A stretch of 64,000 nucleotides of DNA from Bacillota bacterium (GCA_023426575.1 JAFAAL010000030.1:10933-74932); one strand, 5' to 3'. Positions 26,841-36,147 are shown, counted from the first letter of the stretch. Made by a program: numbers and translations. Notes: generated from the letters alone by a model not told the origin.

Positions 26841-28526
26841 TTGGCAGAATGGAGACATACGCTGAAACTCTTGCTTAATTACATCTTATCACGTTATAAG
26901 CGCGATCTTTTTATTCGCTCTTTACTGTCAATCATCATTGGCCTAAGTTCTGCTGCACTCGTATATAGTAATAAGTTGCTTTTCGATCACATCGGACGAC
27001 CTATTGTAGCTAAAAAACTATTCTATGATGTATCCATTTTTTGTGTGATACAAGTATCCGCAATACTTATTCAGTCTGTGAATAATAGAGTTAACGACTT
27101 GGGCGCAAGCAAAATAAAAAGTGATTTAGAACAAGTCTTATATCAAAAGCAGCTCAGCCTCTCACTTGAAACACTGGAAACACCTGATACACATACCTCT
27201 ATCATGTTAGCTAGAAACTATGGCATAGATGCAGTATTTTCAACCATAAATAATCTCCTATCTTTATTGAATAGCCTTATTGGCATAACATCTATTCTGT
27301 ATATTTCCATTAGCATAACAACTTCAATGTTATCGGTTATTCTCATAATACCTATTCTTTCATTATATTTGAACACTGTTGTGGATAGGAAACTGGATAA
27401 AAATCGTGAGACTACGGCTAAACTTAAAAGAGAGCAATCATATATCAATTCTCTGGCCTTGAGTCCACAAAATAGTAGAGAGATAAAAAGTTATCTAGCC
27501 GAAGCTTTCTTCATTAATAAGCTGAGGGCTGTATTATCAAATATATTCGAAAATGAGCGCGAGCAATTTTTAACCCAAGAAAAAATGAGAATTACTCTGG
27601 CACTCTTGGAATTTATAGCTGAATTATACATAATTATGGTAGCAGTAGTACAATCCGTCTCTGATGATATGCCCTTTGGAACAATTACCATGTTTATTGC
27701 TGCCACTCAAAGCATTAGGGCACATATTAATAGCATCTTCGTCAATTTAAGGGATATAAATCAAAACAGACTGTTCAGTAGATATTTCTTTGATCTTTTA
27801 CAACTTAATTCAGAGCAAGAAACAGGTTCACTATGCCCGCACATCCATTCTATAACGATTGATAATTTAAGTTTTACATACCCAGGAACGACCAAGAAAG
27901 TAATAAAGAATGTAAATCTAGAACTATTTAGTGGTGACAGAATACTTCTGATCGGACCCAATGGAGTCGGAAAAAGTACTTTAGTTAAACTTTTGGCTGG
28001 ACTTTACCATACATACGAGGGCTCAATAAAAATAAACGGTATAGATCTCAGAGATATCTCTATCGAGAGTTACAGAAAGAAAGTCTCTGTGTTCTTCCAG
28101 GATTATACTAATTTTGATTTAAGCATAGAGGAAAACACATATTTTGACAGTCACATTTCAGAAGCTCAAATGAATAAGATGCGCAACTTACATGCTGAGC
28201 TTGATCTGCAAAGAAAAATTAAAGAAAAAAACATTAAACACGGCACCCGTTTGGGGTACTGGGATGGAAGCATTGTTTTTTCTGGAGGAGAAGCTCAACG
28301 AATAGCTATAGCACGCTGTTTAGCAAAACAGGCAGACTTTTATATTTTTGATGAGATCACCTCAGCGCAGGACTCAATATCGAGGCGGAATCTCTTTAGA
28401 TCAGTTTTAGTTCCTGCAGATGACATAAGGATTATGATAACCCACAATCAAGAGTTAGCATCTAAATACGCGACAAAAGTTTTTAGAATAAAAAATGGTG
28501 AGATCTTTCCAGATTCTACACCATGA
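26841..28526 (+). CDS. ABC exporter (fused membrane and ATPase domains), RiPP-cluster transporter
   Basis: 561 residues. A membrane domain of about six helices (residues 20-300) is followed by an ATPase with Walker A GPNGVGKST (about 372-380), signature FSGGEAQRIAIARCL and Walker B FYIFDEITSAQD. It has no C39 leader-peptidase domain. The TTG start is weak: AAAGAG lies 11 nt upstream and no promoter is seen between it and the terminator at 26774-26810. The coding sequence is AT-rich like the rest of the island and convergent to the RiPP operon. I infer it exports the finished peptide or confers self-protection. Confidence 0.85.
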   Translation: MAEWRHTLKLLLNYILSRYKRDLFIRSLLSIIIGLSSAALVYSNKLLFDHIGRPIVAKKLFYDVSIFCVIQVSAILIQSVNNRVNDLGASKIKSDLEQVLYQKQLSLSLETLETPDTHTSIMLARNYGIDAVFSTINNLLSLLNSLIGITSILYISISITTSMLSVILIIPILSLYLNTVVDRKLDKNRETTAKLKREQSYINSLALSPQNSREIKSYLAEAFFINKLRAVLSNIFENEREQFLTQEKMRITLALLEFIAELYIIMVAVVQSVSDDMPFGTITMFIAATQSIRAHINSIFVNLRDINQNRLFSRYFFDLLQLNSEQETGSLCPHIHSITIDNLSFTYPGTTKKVIKNVNLELFSGDRILLIGPNGVGKSTLVKLLAGLYHTYEGSIKINGIDLRDISIESYRKKVSVFFQDYTNFDLSIEENTYFDSHISEAQMNKMRNLHAELDLQRKIKEKNIKHGTRLGYWDGSIVFSGGEAQRIAIARCLAKQADFYIFDEITSAQDSISRRNLFRSVLVPADDIRIMITHNQELASKYATKVFRIKNGEIFPDSTP

Positions 28527-28607
28527 AGCTGCCCCCTATCGCTAAAATTGCTGAACAAGCCATCTCATACCCAAAATGCTAATGATACCGTGGATGCGGA
28601 GGTTCAT

Positions 28608-29723
28608 TTAGTGCTTAAAACACGCTCTACTTCTGAAATACGATAAAGATAGACCTATACAAATCCAAATCAAAGAAGCAATACCGTGAAAAATTAAAGG
28701 ATTCATATGTCCAGTCCCAAAAATTCTTATCCCTAAAATGCTCCTATCAATATCTAATCCATAGGAAAGCACACCCCCAGGCAAGAACATCATAAGCTGT
28801 CTCAATCCCAGAAGAAACTTGGGCAAACTGCCTATAAGCCTAAAATACTGTGGCAGGAATATTATAGATAAAGCATAGAATAGAGAAATCGAAGCTGAAC
28901 TAGCTGCTTGTGAAAAACATTGCGATAACGCTAGCTGGAAGAATATAAAGGAAAGAAAATCAATGAGCGCAACAAGAACAAACATAAGAATATAATCGAT
29001 AAGGGAGGCCTTATAAGAGGCAGTTAAGATATTTATATGCGAGGCTGGATTATCTATATTGTTTAGGCCAATATGACCATAAATCCAGAGAGTAGAAATA
29101 TATACAATAATTGGAAGTATAAAAAATACCAACCCAAAAATCAACTGAGTTAAGAGCTTCACAGGAAAGAGTTTCTGTTTAATCCTTTCTGCCCCGGATA
29201 GAATTTTCCTGCAATGTATAATATCGTATGTATATCCAGAGGCAAAAACAAATGGTGAAACAATGAACATCCACTTGAGAAGAATGAAGAAGTTCTTTGT
29301 AATATCTGCCAGCTGTGGATCATGAAACTCGGACAACTCACTAATTCTCTGCTCAAATTTGATCTTGCATTTAGGATCTTTTCTAGATGAGATCGTTTTG
29401 TTCTCCTGGCAGACGCTAGACTTCAACTTATTTAATAGCTGCAGGTCATTAAACTGGTCTATATAAGACGTTAAACAGTAGTATTTACTCCTGTTTTCAG
29501 GCCTCAAATGAAATGCCATATCGTGATTACTAATGTATTCATCCGCCTCCAAGCTTTTCTCAACATTAAGACTTTGGCCTATGTTAGGGCATGGAGCACT
29601 ATAGCCTGTAAATTTGATTTCTCTAGAAGTTTTGATGGCAAGATAAGTGGAAATGGCAGAAATCAAAATCAAAAACGCTATTGCGAAATAATTAAATGTC
29701 TTCTTAACTTCTATTAGAAACAT
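28608..29723 (-). CDS. ABC-2 type membrane protein (second permease of the RiPP cluster)
   Basis: 371 residues: one N-terminal helix (residues 11-30), a 150-residue external segment rich in polar residues with several Cys, then five or six helices from about residue 150 to the end. The layout matches ABC-2 permeases with a large extracellular loop after TM1. It follows the maturase gene by 17 bp. Together with the ATPase (31296) and the other permease (32156) it probably forms one transporter for immunity or export. Sequence identity to a named family was not recognised. Confidence 0.65.
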   Translation of the reverse strand: MFLIEVKKTFNYFAIAFLILISAISTYLAIKTSREIKFTGYSAPCPNIGQSLNVEKSLEADEYISNHDMAFHLRPENRSKYYCLTSYIDQFNDLQLLNKLKSSVCQENKTISSRKDPKCKIKFEQRISELSEFHDPQLADITKNFFILLKWMFIVSPFVFASGYTYDIIHCRKILSGAERIKQKLFPVKLLTQLIFGLVFFILPIIVYISTLWIYGHIGLNNIDNPASHINILTASYKASLIDYILMFVLVALIDFLSFIFFQLALSQCFSQAASSASISLFYALSIIFLPQYFRLIGSLPKFLLGLRQLMMFLPGGVLSYGLDIDRSILGIRIFGTGHMNPLIFHGIASLIWICIGLSLSYFRSRACFKH

Positions 29724-29740
29724 TGTATTCTCGTATCCTT

Positions 29741-31294
29741 CTACGCTCTAATTAAGTTGTTGAGTTTCATCAATTCATCTGGGTTATTCTCCAGGATTTC
29801 ATGATATAACATAAGACATTCTTTGACATGCTCCCTTTCAGAAGTGCAAAAATGTCTTTTTTTATCGAGATTAAATCCTTCATCAGTATATGAAGACGTA
29901 TAACAAATCCCGCATAGTAAGTTTGCCCAACATTTTGAGCAGTCTTCTTTTGAAGCATTTGCATAATCCTGCACGTATTTTTCCCTTATCAACTCGATAT
30001 CGAATCCTCTATCCACATGTCCGATAGAGGGAGAATCTCCGATTCTTTCGCAAACCTTAAAATCCCCATTCACAGTTACGTAAAGACGTCTAACACCAGG
30101 CACACAACAACCATTAAATGGGATCATATTGCTGACGGAACAATCAAGACATAGTCTGCGATGAATGATATCAAGCATCTGAATCACTGCATTATGGTTT
30201 ATTGAATTTATTGAACTTGATATACGAAGCATATCCTGTGATTTAAGCCACTCAGTTATCGGATTTAAGAAGACTGCATTTCCTTCACTATCAATAGTCA
30301 AATTCAAGTCACTAAGAATTTCCTCATCCTCATCCACACTCCCTTCGTTTGGCAGTGTCAAATCGATGCTGCTATTAATTGAAAAAGAAATATTCTTATA
30401 GAACTCAGCAATTTTTTCCAACGAACTCGTCCGATATGGCGGCGCAAACACACCATTAATTGATATACCCTCTAATCCCTTTTCCCTATATGCATCAGTA
30501 ATAAGCTCATAGCCTCGCATACAATCGTCAAAAGAGCCTCTTCCATCACAGTATATTCTCCAGCTGTCATGAATATCACGTGGACCATCTATACTGCATA
30601 GGATATTACAATTACCGAGACTCGCAAAGTACTGCGCCATTTCCTCATTCATTAAAGTCAGATTGGTAGTAAATGAATACCTTATGTCCTTGTCATAAAT
30701 TTTAGCTTTTGCGTTACAATAGTCGATAATATTTCTCATCAAATTAAATTTGATAAGCGGTTCTCCTCCGTAAAAACTAATAGATAACTCTTTCCCAGAA
30801 TGTGCGAATGCAAATTCCACTGCTTTAATAGCAGTTACAAGTAACATTTCTTCATTTCCAAAGTTTCTATTTGATTTGAACTCATCGTGATAAATACAAT
30901 ATTTGCAGCGCAGATTGCAACTCTCTGTAAGCTCCAAAATAAGTTGGGTAACATTATTCTCTAAAATCGATTCCAATTTCTCATAGTGAGATAGTGAATA
31001 TAAATCCTTTAATCCACCACCTAAGAGTAATCCTTCTTCAACTATAATACTGATAAATCCTCTTTCGAAGAGTCGATCTTTCAAAGTGGTCCAATTAGCG
31101 TCGATCTTCTGTTCGCCACAACAATAAGCAAAAAACGCGCGCTCGTCATCTTCCTCAATGAGCACAACCTTACCGGAGCCACTATCATAGAAGTAGTCAT
31201 TAGTTTTAGTGCTAAATAAAATCCCTTTAGACTTTAACTCCTCATCCGATAAACCTTCAAGTGCTATGAGGAAATGCGCTAGGCATGTATCCAT
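29741..31294 (-). CDS. Radical SAM/SPASM peptide maturase (CcpM-like)
   Basis: 517 residues. Residues 1-110 form an N-terminal region of the kind that often holds a precursor-recognition fold. CNLRCKYC at 126-133 is the SAM 4Fe-4S motif, and FYGGEP near 174-179 is the usual second motif. The C-terminal SPASM-like region carries Cys at 396, 397, 415, 452, 455, 461, 464, 483 and 493, enough for auxiliary clusters. Such enzymes form thioether or carbon links on Cys-containing precursors. It lies two bases after the ATPase gene, in the operon headed by the Cys-rich peptide at 33271-33477, which is its likely substrate. Confidence 0.85.
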   Translation of the reverse strand: MDTCLAHFLIALEGLSDEELKSKGILFSTKTNDYFYDSGSGKVVLIEEDDERAFFAYCCGEQKIDANWTTLKDRLFERGFISIIVEEGLLLGGGLKDLYSLSHYEKLESILENNVTQLILELTESCNLRCKYCIYHDEFKSNRNFGNEEMLLVTAIKAVEFAFAHSGKELSISFYGGEPLIKFNLMRNIIDYCNAKAKIYDKDIRYSFTTNLTLMNEEMAQYFASLGNCNILCSIDGPRDIHDSWRIYCDGRGSFDDCMRGYELITDAYREKGLEGISINGVFAPPYRTSSLEKIAEFYKNISFSINSSIDLTLPNEGSVDEDEEILSDLNLTIDSEGNAVFLNPITEWLKSQDMLRISSSINSINHNAVIQMLDIIHRRLCLDCSVSNMIPFNGCCVPGVRRLYVTVNGDFKVCERIGDSPSIGHVDRGFDIELIREKYVQDYANASKEDCSKCWANLLCGICYTSSYTDEGFNLDKKRHFCTSEREHVKECLMLYHEILENNPDELMKLNNLIRA

Positions 31295-31295
31295 T

Positions 31296-32153
31296 TCAAT
31301 TCTCCATTAAGTATACATACAAGTCTTCTAGGCGAGGGTTAACTTGTGTCGCATTTTTTATAGGCCTTGATGATACAAATCTTACTTTTGCATTGTGTGA
31401 TTGATCATTATAAACAGAGATTATCTTACAAGATTTAGCTAGAGTATCTACCTCTCTAGTATCCAAGCTAATCTCCCATACCATCTTAGAAAGACCTCTA
31501 AGGAGCTCATCTTCATAGCCCGAAGCAAGTATCTCCCCAGATCTGAGAAAGATAATCTGTTCAGCAATCTGCTCTATGTCAGGAACAATATGCGTAGAAT
31601 ATATGACAATTCTTTGCTTGGAGAGTTGAGATATTAGATTCCTAAGATTAATCCTTTCCATGGGATCCAATCCAGAAGTTGGCTCATCTAATATAAGCAC
31701 CTTAGGGTCATTTAACAGAGCCTGTATAAGACATAGACGTCTTTTCATTCCACCAGAAAACTCACCACACTTCTTATCCAAATGAGCCTTAAGATTACAA
31801 ATCTCCGCAAGCATATCAATTCTATCATCCATAGATCTGCGTGATAGACCTTTAAGTTCCGCAAAATATCGCAAATAATCGATCGCCTTTAATTGAGGGT
31901 ATATACAATCTTCTTGTGGAAGATAGCCCAAGTGCCTATAATACCCTGCACCTGCTTTGGCAATATTCTGCGTTCGCCACCTCACTTCACCCGCACTAGG
32001 CGCGCTAGCTGCAGCTAAAATATTGATAAGACTTGTCTTACCTGCACCATTAGGGCCTAATAAACCATATATACCTGAGACAAAATCAAAGCTGAACTCT
32101 TTAACAGCTGTATTCTTTCTATATTTCTTAGAAACGTTCACTGCACTAAGCAT
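31296..32153 (-). CDS. ABC transporter ATPase of the RiPP cluster
   Basis: 285 residues from ATG 32153, ten bases after GGGAGG; an in-frame start 18 bases upstream lies before that site. Motifs: Walker A GPNGAGKTS, Q-loop GYLPQED, signature FSGGMKRRL and Walker B VLILDEPTSGLD, typical of single-domain ATPases serving ABC-2 permeases. It sits between a permease gene upstream (stop 2 bp before) and the maturase gene downstream. Confidence 0.92.
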   Translation of the reverse strand: MLSAVNVSKKYRKNTAVKEFSFDFVSGIYGLLGPNGAGKTSLINILAAASAPSAGEVRWRTQNIAKAGAGYYRHLGYLPQEDCIYPQLKAIDYLRYFAELKGLSRRSMDDRIDMLAEICNLKAHLDKKCGEFSGGMKRRLCLIQALLNDPKVLILDEPTSGLDPMERINLRNLISQLSKQRIVIYSTHIVPDIEQIAEQIIFLRSGEILASGYEDELLRGLSKMVWEISLDTREVDTLAKSCKIISVYNDQSHNAKVRFVSSRPIKNATQVNPRLEDLYVYLMEN

Positions 32154-32155
32154 AG

Positions 32156-33262
32156 TTAATGGACCTCCCATGCCCTAACAACTCTCGTAGTCAGGATAAG
32201 ATTGCCTACTATTACAAATATTGCTACTAAAACGTGCTTAACGATCCTCAATATGATGTTGGCATGAGTCGAGATATTGGCACCCGTAAGTTCCTCTGGT
32301 ATGTGTTTTACAACGGCCATAAGATTAGAGGGGAAGACTAATGGTAAGAAGTCAAATTGTGCTAAGAAAAATGGAATGATGATGATGATGAGAAGTCCCC
32401 CAAACAAAGATTGCAGTGAAGAGGAAGAAACGGATGATATCATAACAATCGTTGAAGCAAGTACGAACATAGCAAGAGCATAAAAAAAGAGGGTTAATAT
32501 AAACAGCAATCCCATTGAAGGATCAACAATGTAGGGACGCATCATCACCGTTGATATTTTCTCTTTAAATAGGCTCGACTCATGTGACGAAAGCACATTT
32601 TTTATGAAGTAAACCGCACAAGGAACGAGTGCACACAAAGAGAATATTCCTGATAGGACAAAAAATTTGTCCCATATAAGTTTCTTCAGTCCCCTCCGGG
32701 TATTACTCAGTATTTTCTTCATGCGCATTGTTCTTTCTACAGTCATGATTGGAAATGACACAAGGACAAGCGCACCCAAAAGAAGATACATGAGAGGAAA
32801 TTGGTTATCACCAAAAATGAGAAAAAAAGTCTCCCACCGTGTAGACGAAAAAAACCTCAAATCCTTGTAAAAATTATCCAGCATGCTGATCCTATCATTT
32901 GATAAGGTGTCAGTATTCGTGCTGTTGATCCCTGATAATTGTATTTCATCATAGATCTTATTACGGATCTGAGATGCCTCTACATATCGTTCAGATTTGA
33001 TATTTTTTAATTTATGAATGGCTTCTTCTCTATTTTGTGCATCATTGAAAATCGGTGTAAGAGGATTCTCTTGCCTGATTTCACTTTCCTCATAAGCGCC
33101 TTCAACCGATAAATAGTCGGACTCTTCAAGTAAATTAACATAATCCAAGTTCGCAAGAGCATGGTAGGCGTAAGCGGCTAAACAAAAGCTCAGTATAAAG
33201 AGCACAACTCTTATTTTTGAATGAAATAAAATCCATAGCTCTTTTTTTCGACCGATATTCAT
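32156..33262 (-). CDS. ABC-2 type membrane protein (first permease of the RiPP cluster)
   Basis: 368 residues: one N-terminal helix (about 15-33), a 120-residue extracytoplasmic loop, then five helices from about residue 150. The organisation mirrors the gene at 28608 though the two sequences are not obviously similar; they may form a heterodimer with the ATPase. It starts 8 bp after the precursor stop. Confidence 0.7.
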   Translation of the reverse strand: MNIGRKKELWILFHSKIRVVLFILSFCLAAYAYHALANLDYVNLLEESDYLSVEGAYEESEIRQENPLTPIFNDAQNREEAIHKLKNIKSERYVEASQIRNKIYDEIQLSGINSTNTDTLSNDRISMLDNFYKDLRFFSSTRWETFFLIFGDNQFPLMYLLLGALVLVSFPIMTVERTMRMKKILSNTRRGLKKLIWDKFFVLSGIFSLCALVPCAVYFIKNVLSSHESSLFKEKISTVMMRPYIVDPSMGLLFILTLFFYALAMFVLASTIVMISSVSSSSLQSLFGGLLIIIIIPFFLAQFDFLPLVFPSNLMAVVKHIPEELTGANISTHANIILRIVKHVLVAIFVIVGNLILTTRVVRAWEVH

Positions 33263-33270
33263 ATGCTAAT

Positions 33271-33477
33271 TTACTTTTTACGCGCTAAACCTAGATTGGC
33301 ATCCTTATTATCGAAATTGCCTTCAAAACACGAACAAAAACAAGTTCCAAAAGTAACTGTAGACTTATTTCGCGTGCCTGAATATGCGCTGTTGGTATTA
33401 CATATACATCTGCACGTCCATATGAGACCTTGTGGTTCATTGTTTTCATTTGTAGCAATAGGTTTTAATATCTTCAT
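33271..33477 (-). CDS. Cys-rich RiPP precursor with two CxCxC triads
   Basis: 68 residues. The first 20 (MKILKPIATNENNEPQGLIW) look like a leader. Cys lie only at 22, 24, 26 (TCRCIC) and 46, 48, 50 (TCFCSC), spaced 24 residues apart, each triad followed by a Asn/Ser/Gly-rich stretch. The pattern resembles Clostridium Cys-rich peptides of the Clo7bot/CLI_3235 kind, which are linked to CcpM-type radical SAM maturases. It has a strong AAGGAGG site, its own promoter, and is the first gene of a five-gene operon. Sequence and context support a modified peptide natural product; bioactivity is unknown. Confidence 0.85.
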   Translation of the reverse strand: MKILKPIATNENNEPQGLIWTCRCICNTNSAYSGTRNKSTVTFGTCFCSCFEGNFDNKDANLGLARKK

Positions 33478-33505
33478 AATTAAGCCTCCTTACTGAGTTG
33501 ATTTG

Positions 33506-33534
33506 AATCTACACGATTTTTAAATATGTGTCAA
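33506..33534 (-). promoter_or_regulatory. Promoter of the RiPP operon
   Basis: On the minus strand TTGACA (33534-33529), 17 bp, TAGATT (33511-33506). It lies about 30 bp before the precursor start. Confidence 0.75.
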
Positions 33535-33606
33535 TATCTGTTGGAATTTCCTCATCATTCACTTCCTTACGATCTCCTTAGCATTTCCTATACTTTAAAA
33601 GTCAAA

Positions 33607-33636
33607 AAAGGGGGAACTGCGAACAGTTCCCCCTTT
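33607..33636 (-). terminator. rplL terminator
   Basis: On the minus strand AAAGGGGGAACTG, loop TTCG, CAGTTCCCCCTTT and three further Ts. A perfect 13-bp stem with a stable UUCG loop. It marks the right edge of the island. Confidence 0.95.
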
Positions 33637-33659
33637 GCTTCCATAAAAATTGAAAGATC

Positions 33660-34037
33660 TTACTTGAGTTCGACTTCGGCGCCGGCCTCTTCCAGAGCTG
33701 CCTTGATCTCTTCGGCCTCTTCCTTGGAGACGTTTTCCTTGACTTCCTTGGGAGCGGCATCGACGACAGCCTTGGCATCCTTGAGGCCGAGGCCCGTGAT
33801 CTTCTGGACGGCCTTGATGACAGGGATCTTGGAGCCGCCGGGGCTCTTGAGGATGACGGTGAACTCGCTCTTCTCTTCTTCAGCGGCACCAGCGGCAGGG
33901 GCGGCGCCAGGGGCGACGGCCATCATGGCAGCGGCGGAGACGCCGAATTCTTCTTCGAGAGCCTTGACGAGGTCATTGAGCTCGAGGACGCTGAGGCTCT
34001 TCACTTCTTCGATGATATTGGTGATTTTTTCAGACAT
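33660..34037 (-). CDS. rplL: Ribosomal protein L7/L12
   Basis: 125 residues. The N-terminal dimer domain ends in an Ala/Pro/Gly hinge ([13 protein letters not shown]), then the factor-binding domain [44 protein letters not shown] in the standard form. Last gene of the ribosomal operon, downstream of rplJ as usual. Confidence 0.97.
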   Translation of the reverse strand: MSEKITNIIEEVKSLSVLELNDLVKALEEEFGVSAAAMMAVAPGAAPAAGAAEEEKSEFTVILKSPGGSKIPVIKAVQKITGLGLKDAKAVVDAAPKEVKENVSKEEAEEIKAALEEAGAEVELK

Positions 34038-34062
34038 GTTTGTATCCTTTCAATAAATAGAA

Positions 34063-34794
34063 TTACTCAGCATCGGCCTCGCCATTTTCGGCGGCGGGCT
34101 CTTCTGCTGCGGCAGGAGCAGCTTCTTCTGCTTCTGCGGCGGGGGCACTCTCCTCGGCGGGAGCTTCGGCAGCGGCTTCCTCGGCGGGAGCTTCTGCGGT
34201 GGCTTGCTCGGTGGCAGGCTCTTCTGCACTCTCGGCAGGAGCTGCTTCTTCAGCTGACTTTGAGGCGGCAGCTGCGAGATCGGAGACCTTTTCGAGACCC
34301 TTTTCTTCGCAGGCCTTTGCGGCTGCACCGAGGGTCATGGCGAGTGAAGTGATCGGGAACAGCAAGCTGGAGACCAACTGTCCATAGAGCGTTTCCTGGG
34401 TCGGAATGTTGGACAGCTTATTGATGGTGTCGAGTTCAGCGAGCTGACCTTCGACGACGCCACCCTTGATCTTGATCTTCTTGAACTCGTCGACGTACTT
34501 CTTGACCATGCGAGGGGCCAAGACGACATCCTGAGTGGAGAAGGCCAGAGCCGTGGGGCCGGTCATCTCATCGCCGACTTCGATACCGATTTCCTTCAGG
34601 GCACGACGGCTGATATTGTTCTTGATGACGCGATACTCGATGCCTTCTTTGCGGAAAGCAGCACGCATCTCAGTGTCCTGAGCAACCGTGAGACCCTGAT
34701 AGTCGGCAAAGACGATGGACTGAGCTTCCTTGAGCTCAGCGGCCAGCTTCTTTACGCGATCCTTCTTCTGCGCCAGAATTTTTTGACTGGGCAT
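34063..34794 (-). CDS. rplJ: Ribosomal protein L10 with a long Ala/Glu-rich C-terminal tail
   Basis: 243 residues. The first about 170 match normal L10 (KILAQKKDRVKKLAAELKEAQSIVFADYQGLT, LGTQxx-like segments and the C-terminal L12-binding helix). The last about 70 residues are an acidic, low-complexity tail of EEPAAE/APAEEA-type repeats absent from standard L10. The start has an AGGAGG site and is preceded by an L10 leader. Confidence 0.95.
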   Translation of the reverse strand: MPSQKILAQKKDRVKKLAAELKEAQSIVFADYQGLTVAQDTEMRAAFRKEGIEYRVIKNNISRRALKEIGIEVGDEMTGPTALAFSTQDVVLAPRMVKKYVDEFKKIKIKGGVVEGQLAELDTINKLSNIPTQETLYGQLVSSLLFPITSLAMTLGAAAKACEEKGLEKVSDLAAAASKSAEEAAPAESAEEPATEQATAEAPAEEAAAEAPAEESAPAAEAEEAAPAAAEEPAAENGEADAE

Positions 34795-34819
34795 TGAACT
34801 TCCTCCTATTAATATTTAA

Positions 34820-34935
34820 ATACCCCTCACGCACAAGACGGAGGGGTAGTCGAAATCACTAGCTCCGCCTCGGGTGGCGCATCTGCATTAGACCTTGCGG
34901 TACCACCTGTCTCTGGCGATAGGGTTATTTACTTC
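34820..34935 (-). ncRNA. Ribosomal protein L10 leader (autoregulatory mRNA element)
   Basis: The rplA-rplJ gap carries, on the minus strand, an AGACAGGUGGUACC-type stretch with a complementary GCGCCACCC later, as expected for the L10-binding leader. A second hairpin (TACCCCTC with GAGGGGTA, 34848-34821) follows. In bacteria this leader binds L10-L12 to control rplJL. The assignment rests on position and partial sequence match. Confidence 0.6.
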
Positions 34936-34944
34936 TTGAGCCGC

Positions 34945-35637
34945 CTACTTATTGGCGGTGTTGACCTTGATGCCGGGGCCCATAGACGCGGCGATCGTGC
35001 AGGATCTGACATAGCGACCCTTGGCAGCCGCGGGGCGCGCCTTGACGATGGCATCCATGAGAGCGTCAAAGTTCTCTAAGAGCTGCTCCTCAGAAAAAGA
35101 GCACTTGCCAATGGGGCAGTGGATGATGTTTGACTTGTCGAGACGATACTCGATCTTACCCGCCTTGGCCTCTTCGACCGCCTTGCCGATCTCCATCGTG
35201 ACCGTGCCACTCTTGGGGTTCGGCATCAGGCCCTTGGGACCTAAGACGCGGCCGAGACGACCGACGACACCCATCATATCCGGGGTCGCGACGATGACGT
35301 CAAATTCAAACCAGTTTTCTTTCTGAATCTTCTCTGCGAGCTCATCAGCACCGACGTAGTCAGCACCAGCGGCCTGAGCCTCATCAGCCTTGGCCCCCTT
35401 GGCAAAAGCCAAGACACGCATCGATTTGCCCGTGCCGTGAGGCAGGACAACGGCGCCTCTGACCTGCTGGTCCGCGTGACGGGAGTCGACGCCGAGGCGG
35501 CAGTGGAATTCGACTGTCTCATCAAATTTGGTGCTGCCCGTCTGCTTGACGAGTTTCACCGCATCTGCGGGCTCATAGACCTGTGTGCGATCGACGAGTT
35601 CGGCGATCTTGCGATAACGCTTACCGTGTTTAGCCAT
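34945..35637 (-). CDS. rplA: Ribosomal protein L1
   Basis: 230 residues from ATG 35637, preceded by AAGGAGGT; the longer frame is a non-coding extension. It shows [36 protein letters not shown], and [15 protein letters not shown]1 forms the mobile stalk near the E site. Standard position between rplK and rplJ. Confidence 0.96.
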   Translation of the reverse strand: MAKHGKRYRKIAELVDRTQVYEPADAVKLVKQTGSTKFDETVEFHCRLGVDSRHADQQVRGAVVLPHGTGKSMRVLAFAKGAKADEAQAAGADYVGADELAEKIQKENWFEFDVIVATPDMMGVVGRLGRVLGPKGLMPNPKSGTVTMEIGKAVEEAKAGKIEYRLDKSNIIHCPIGKCSFSEEQLLENFDALMDAIVKARPAAAKGRYVRSCTIAASMGPGIKVNTANK

Positions 35638-35648
35638 TCCAGACCTCC

Positions 35649-36080
35649 TTACGCATCCATCTTGACGGTGATGCCCATGGAACGAGCCGTCCCAGCGACC
35701 ATGCGGGCACAGGCCTCGAGATCTGCTGCGTTGGACTCTTCCAACTTGATCTCGGCGATCTTCAGGCACTCAGACCAGGGAATCTCCGCGACCTTCTTCT
35801 TGTTCGGCTCACCGGAAGCAGATTCCAGATGACAAGCCTTCTTTAAGAGTACGGGCACCGGGGGTTTCTTCGTGATGAAGGTAAAGGAGCGGTCCTGATA
35901 GACCGTGATGACGACGGGGATGATATACCCCATGTCCTTGGCAGTCCGCTCGTTAAAATCCTTGACGAATTGCGCGATGTTTAGACCGTGCGCGCCAAGG
36001 GCTGGTCCCACCGGTGGCGCCGGCGTTGCTTTCCCCGCGGGGATCTGCAACTTGACAATTGCCATTACTTTTTTAGCCAT
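35649..36080 (-). CDS. rplK: Ribosomal protein L11
   Basis: 143 residues from ATG 36080 (GGGAGG 8 nt upstream); a GTG three codons earlier is the less likely start. The [28 protein letters not shown] opening and the [16 protein letters not shown] segment are diagnostic. It starts 67 bp after nusG and ends 11 bp before rplA. Confidence 0.96.
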   Translation of the reverse strand: MAKKVMAIVKLQIPAGKATPAPPVGPALGAHGLNIAQFVKDFNERTAKDMGYIIPVVITVYQDRSFTFITKKPPVPVLLKKACHLESASGEPNKKKVAEIPWSECLKIAEIKLEESNAADLEACARMVAGTARSMGITVKMDA

Positions 36081-36147
36081 TGTGGCCACCTCCCAAATTT
36101 ATTTGCAGCTCAGCTTAAGCTCCACTCCTAAGTAAAACACTTCTGGA

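Noticed and set aside
26831..26866. An 11-codon frame (MPQYWQNGDIR) overlapping the exporter TTG start
   Set aside because: It could be a leader peptide, but it has only a weak AAAG-type site and no conservation can be seen here.
36081..36089. GTG start for L11 three codons upstream
   Set aside because: The ATG at 36080 has better spacing from GGGAGG and matches the family start.
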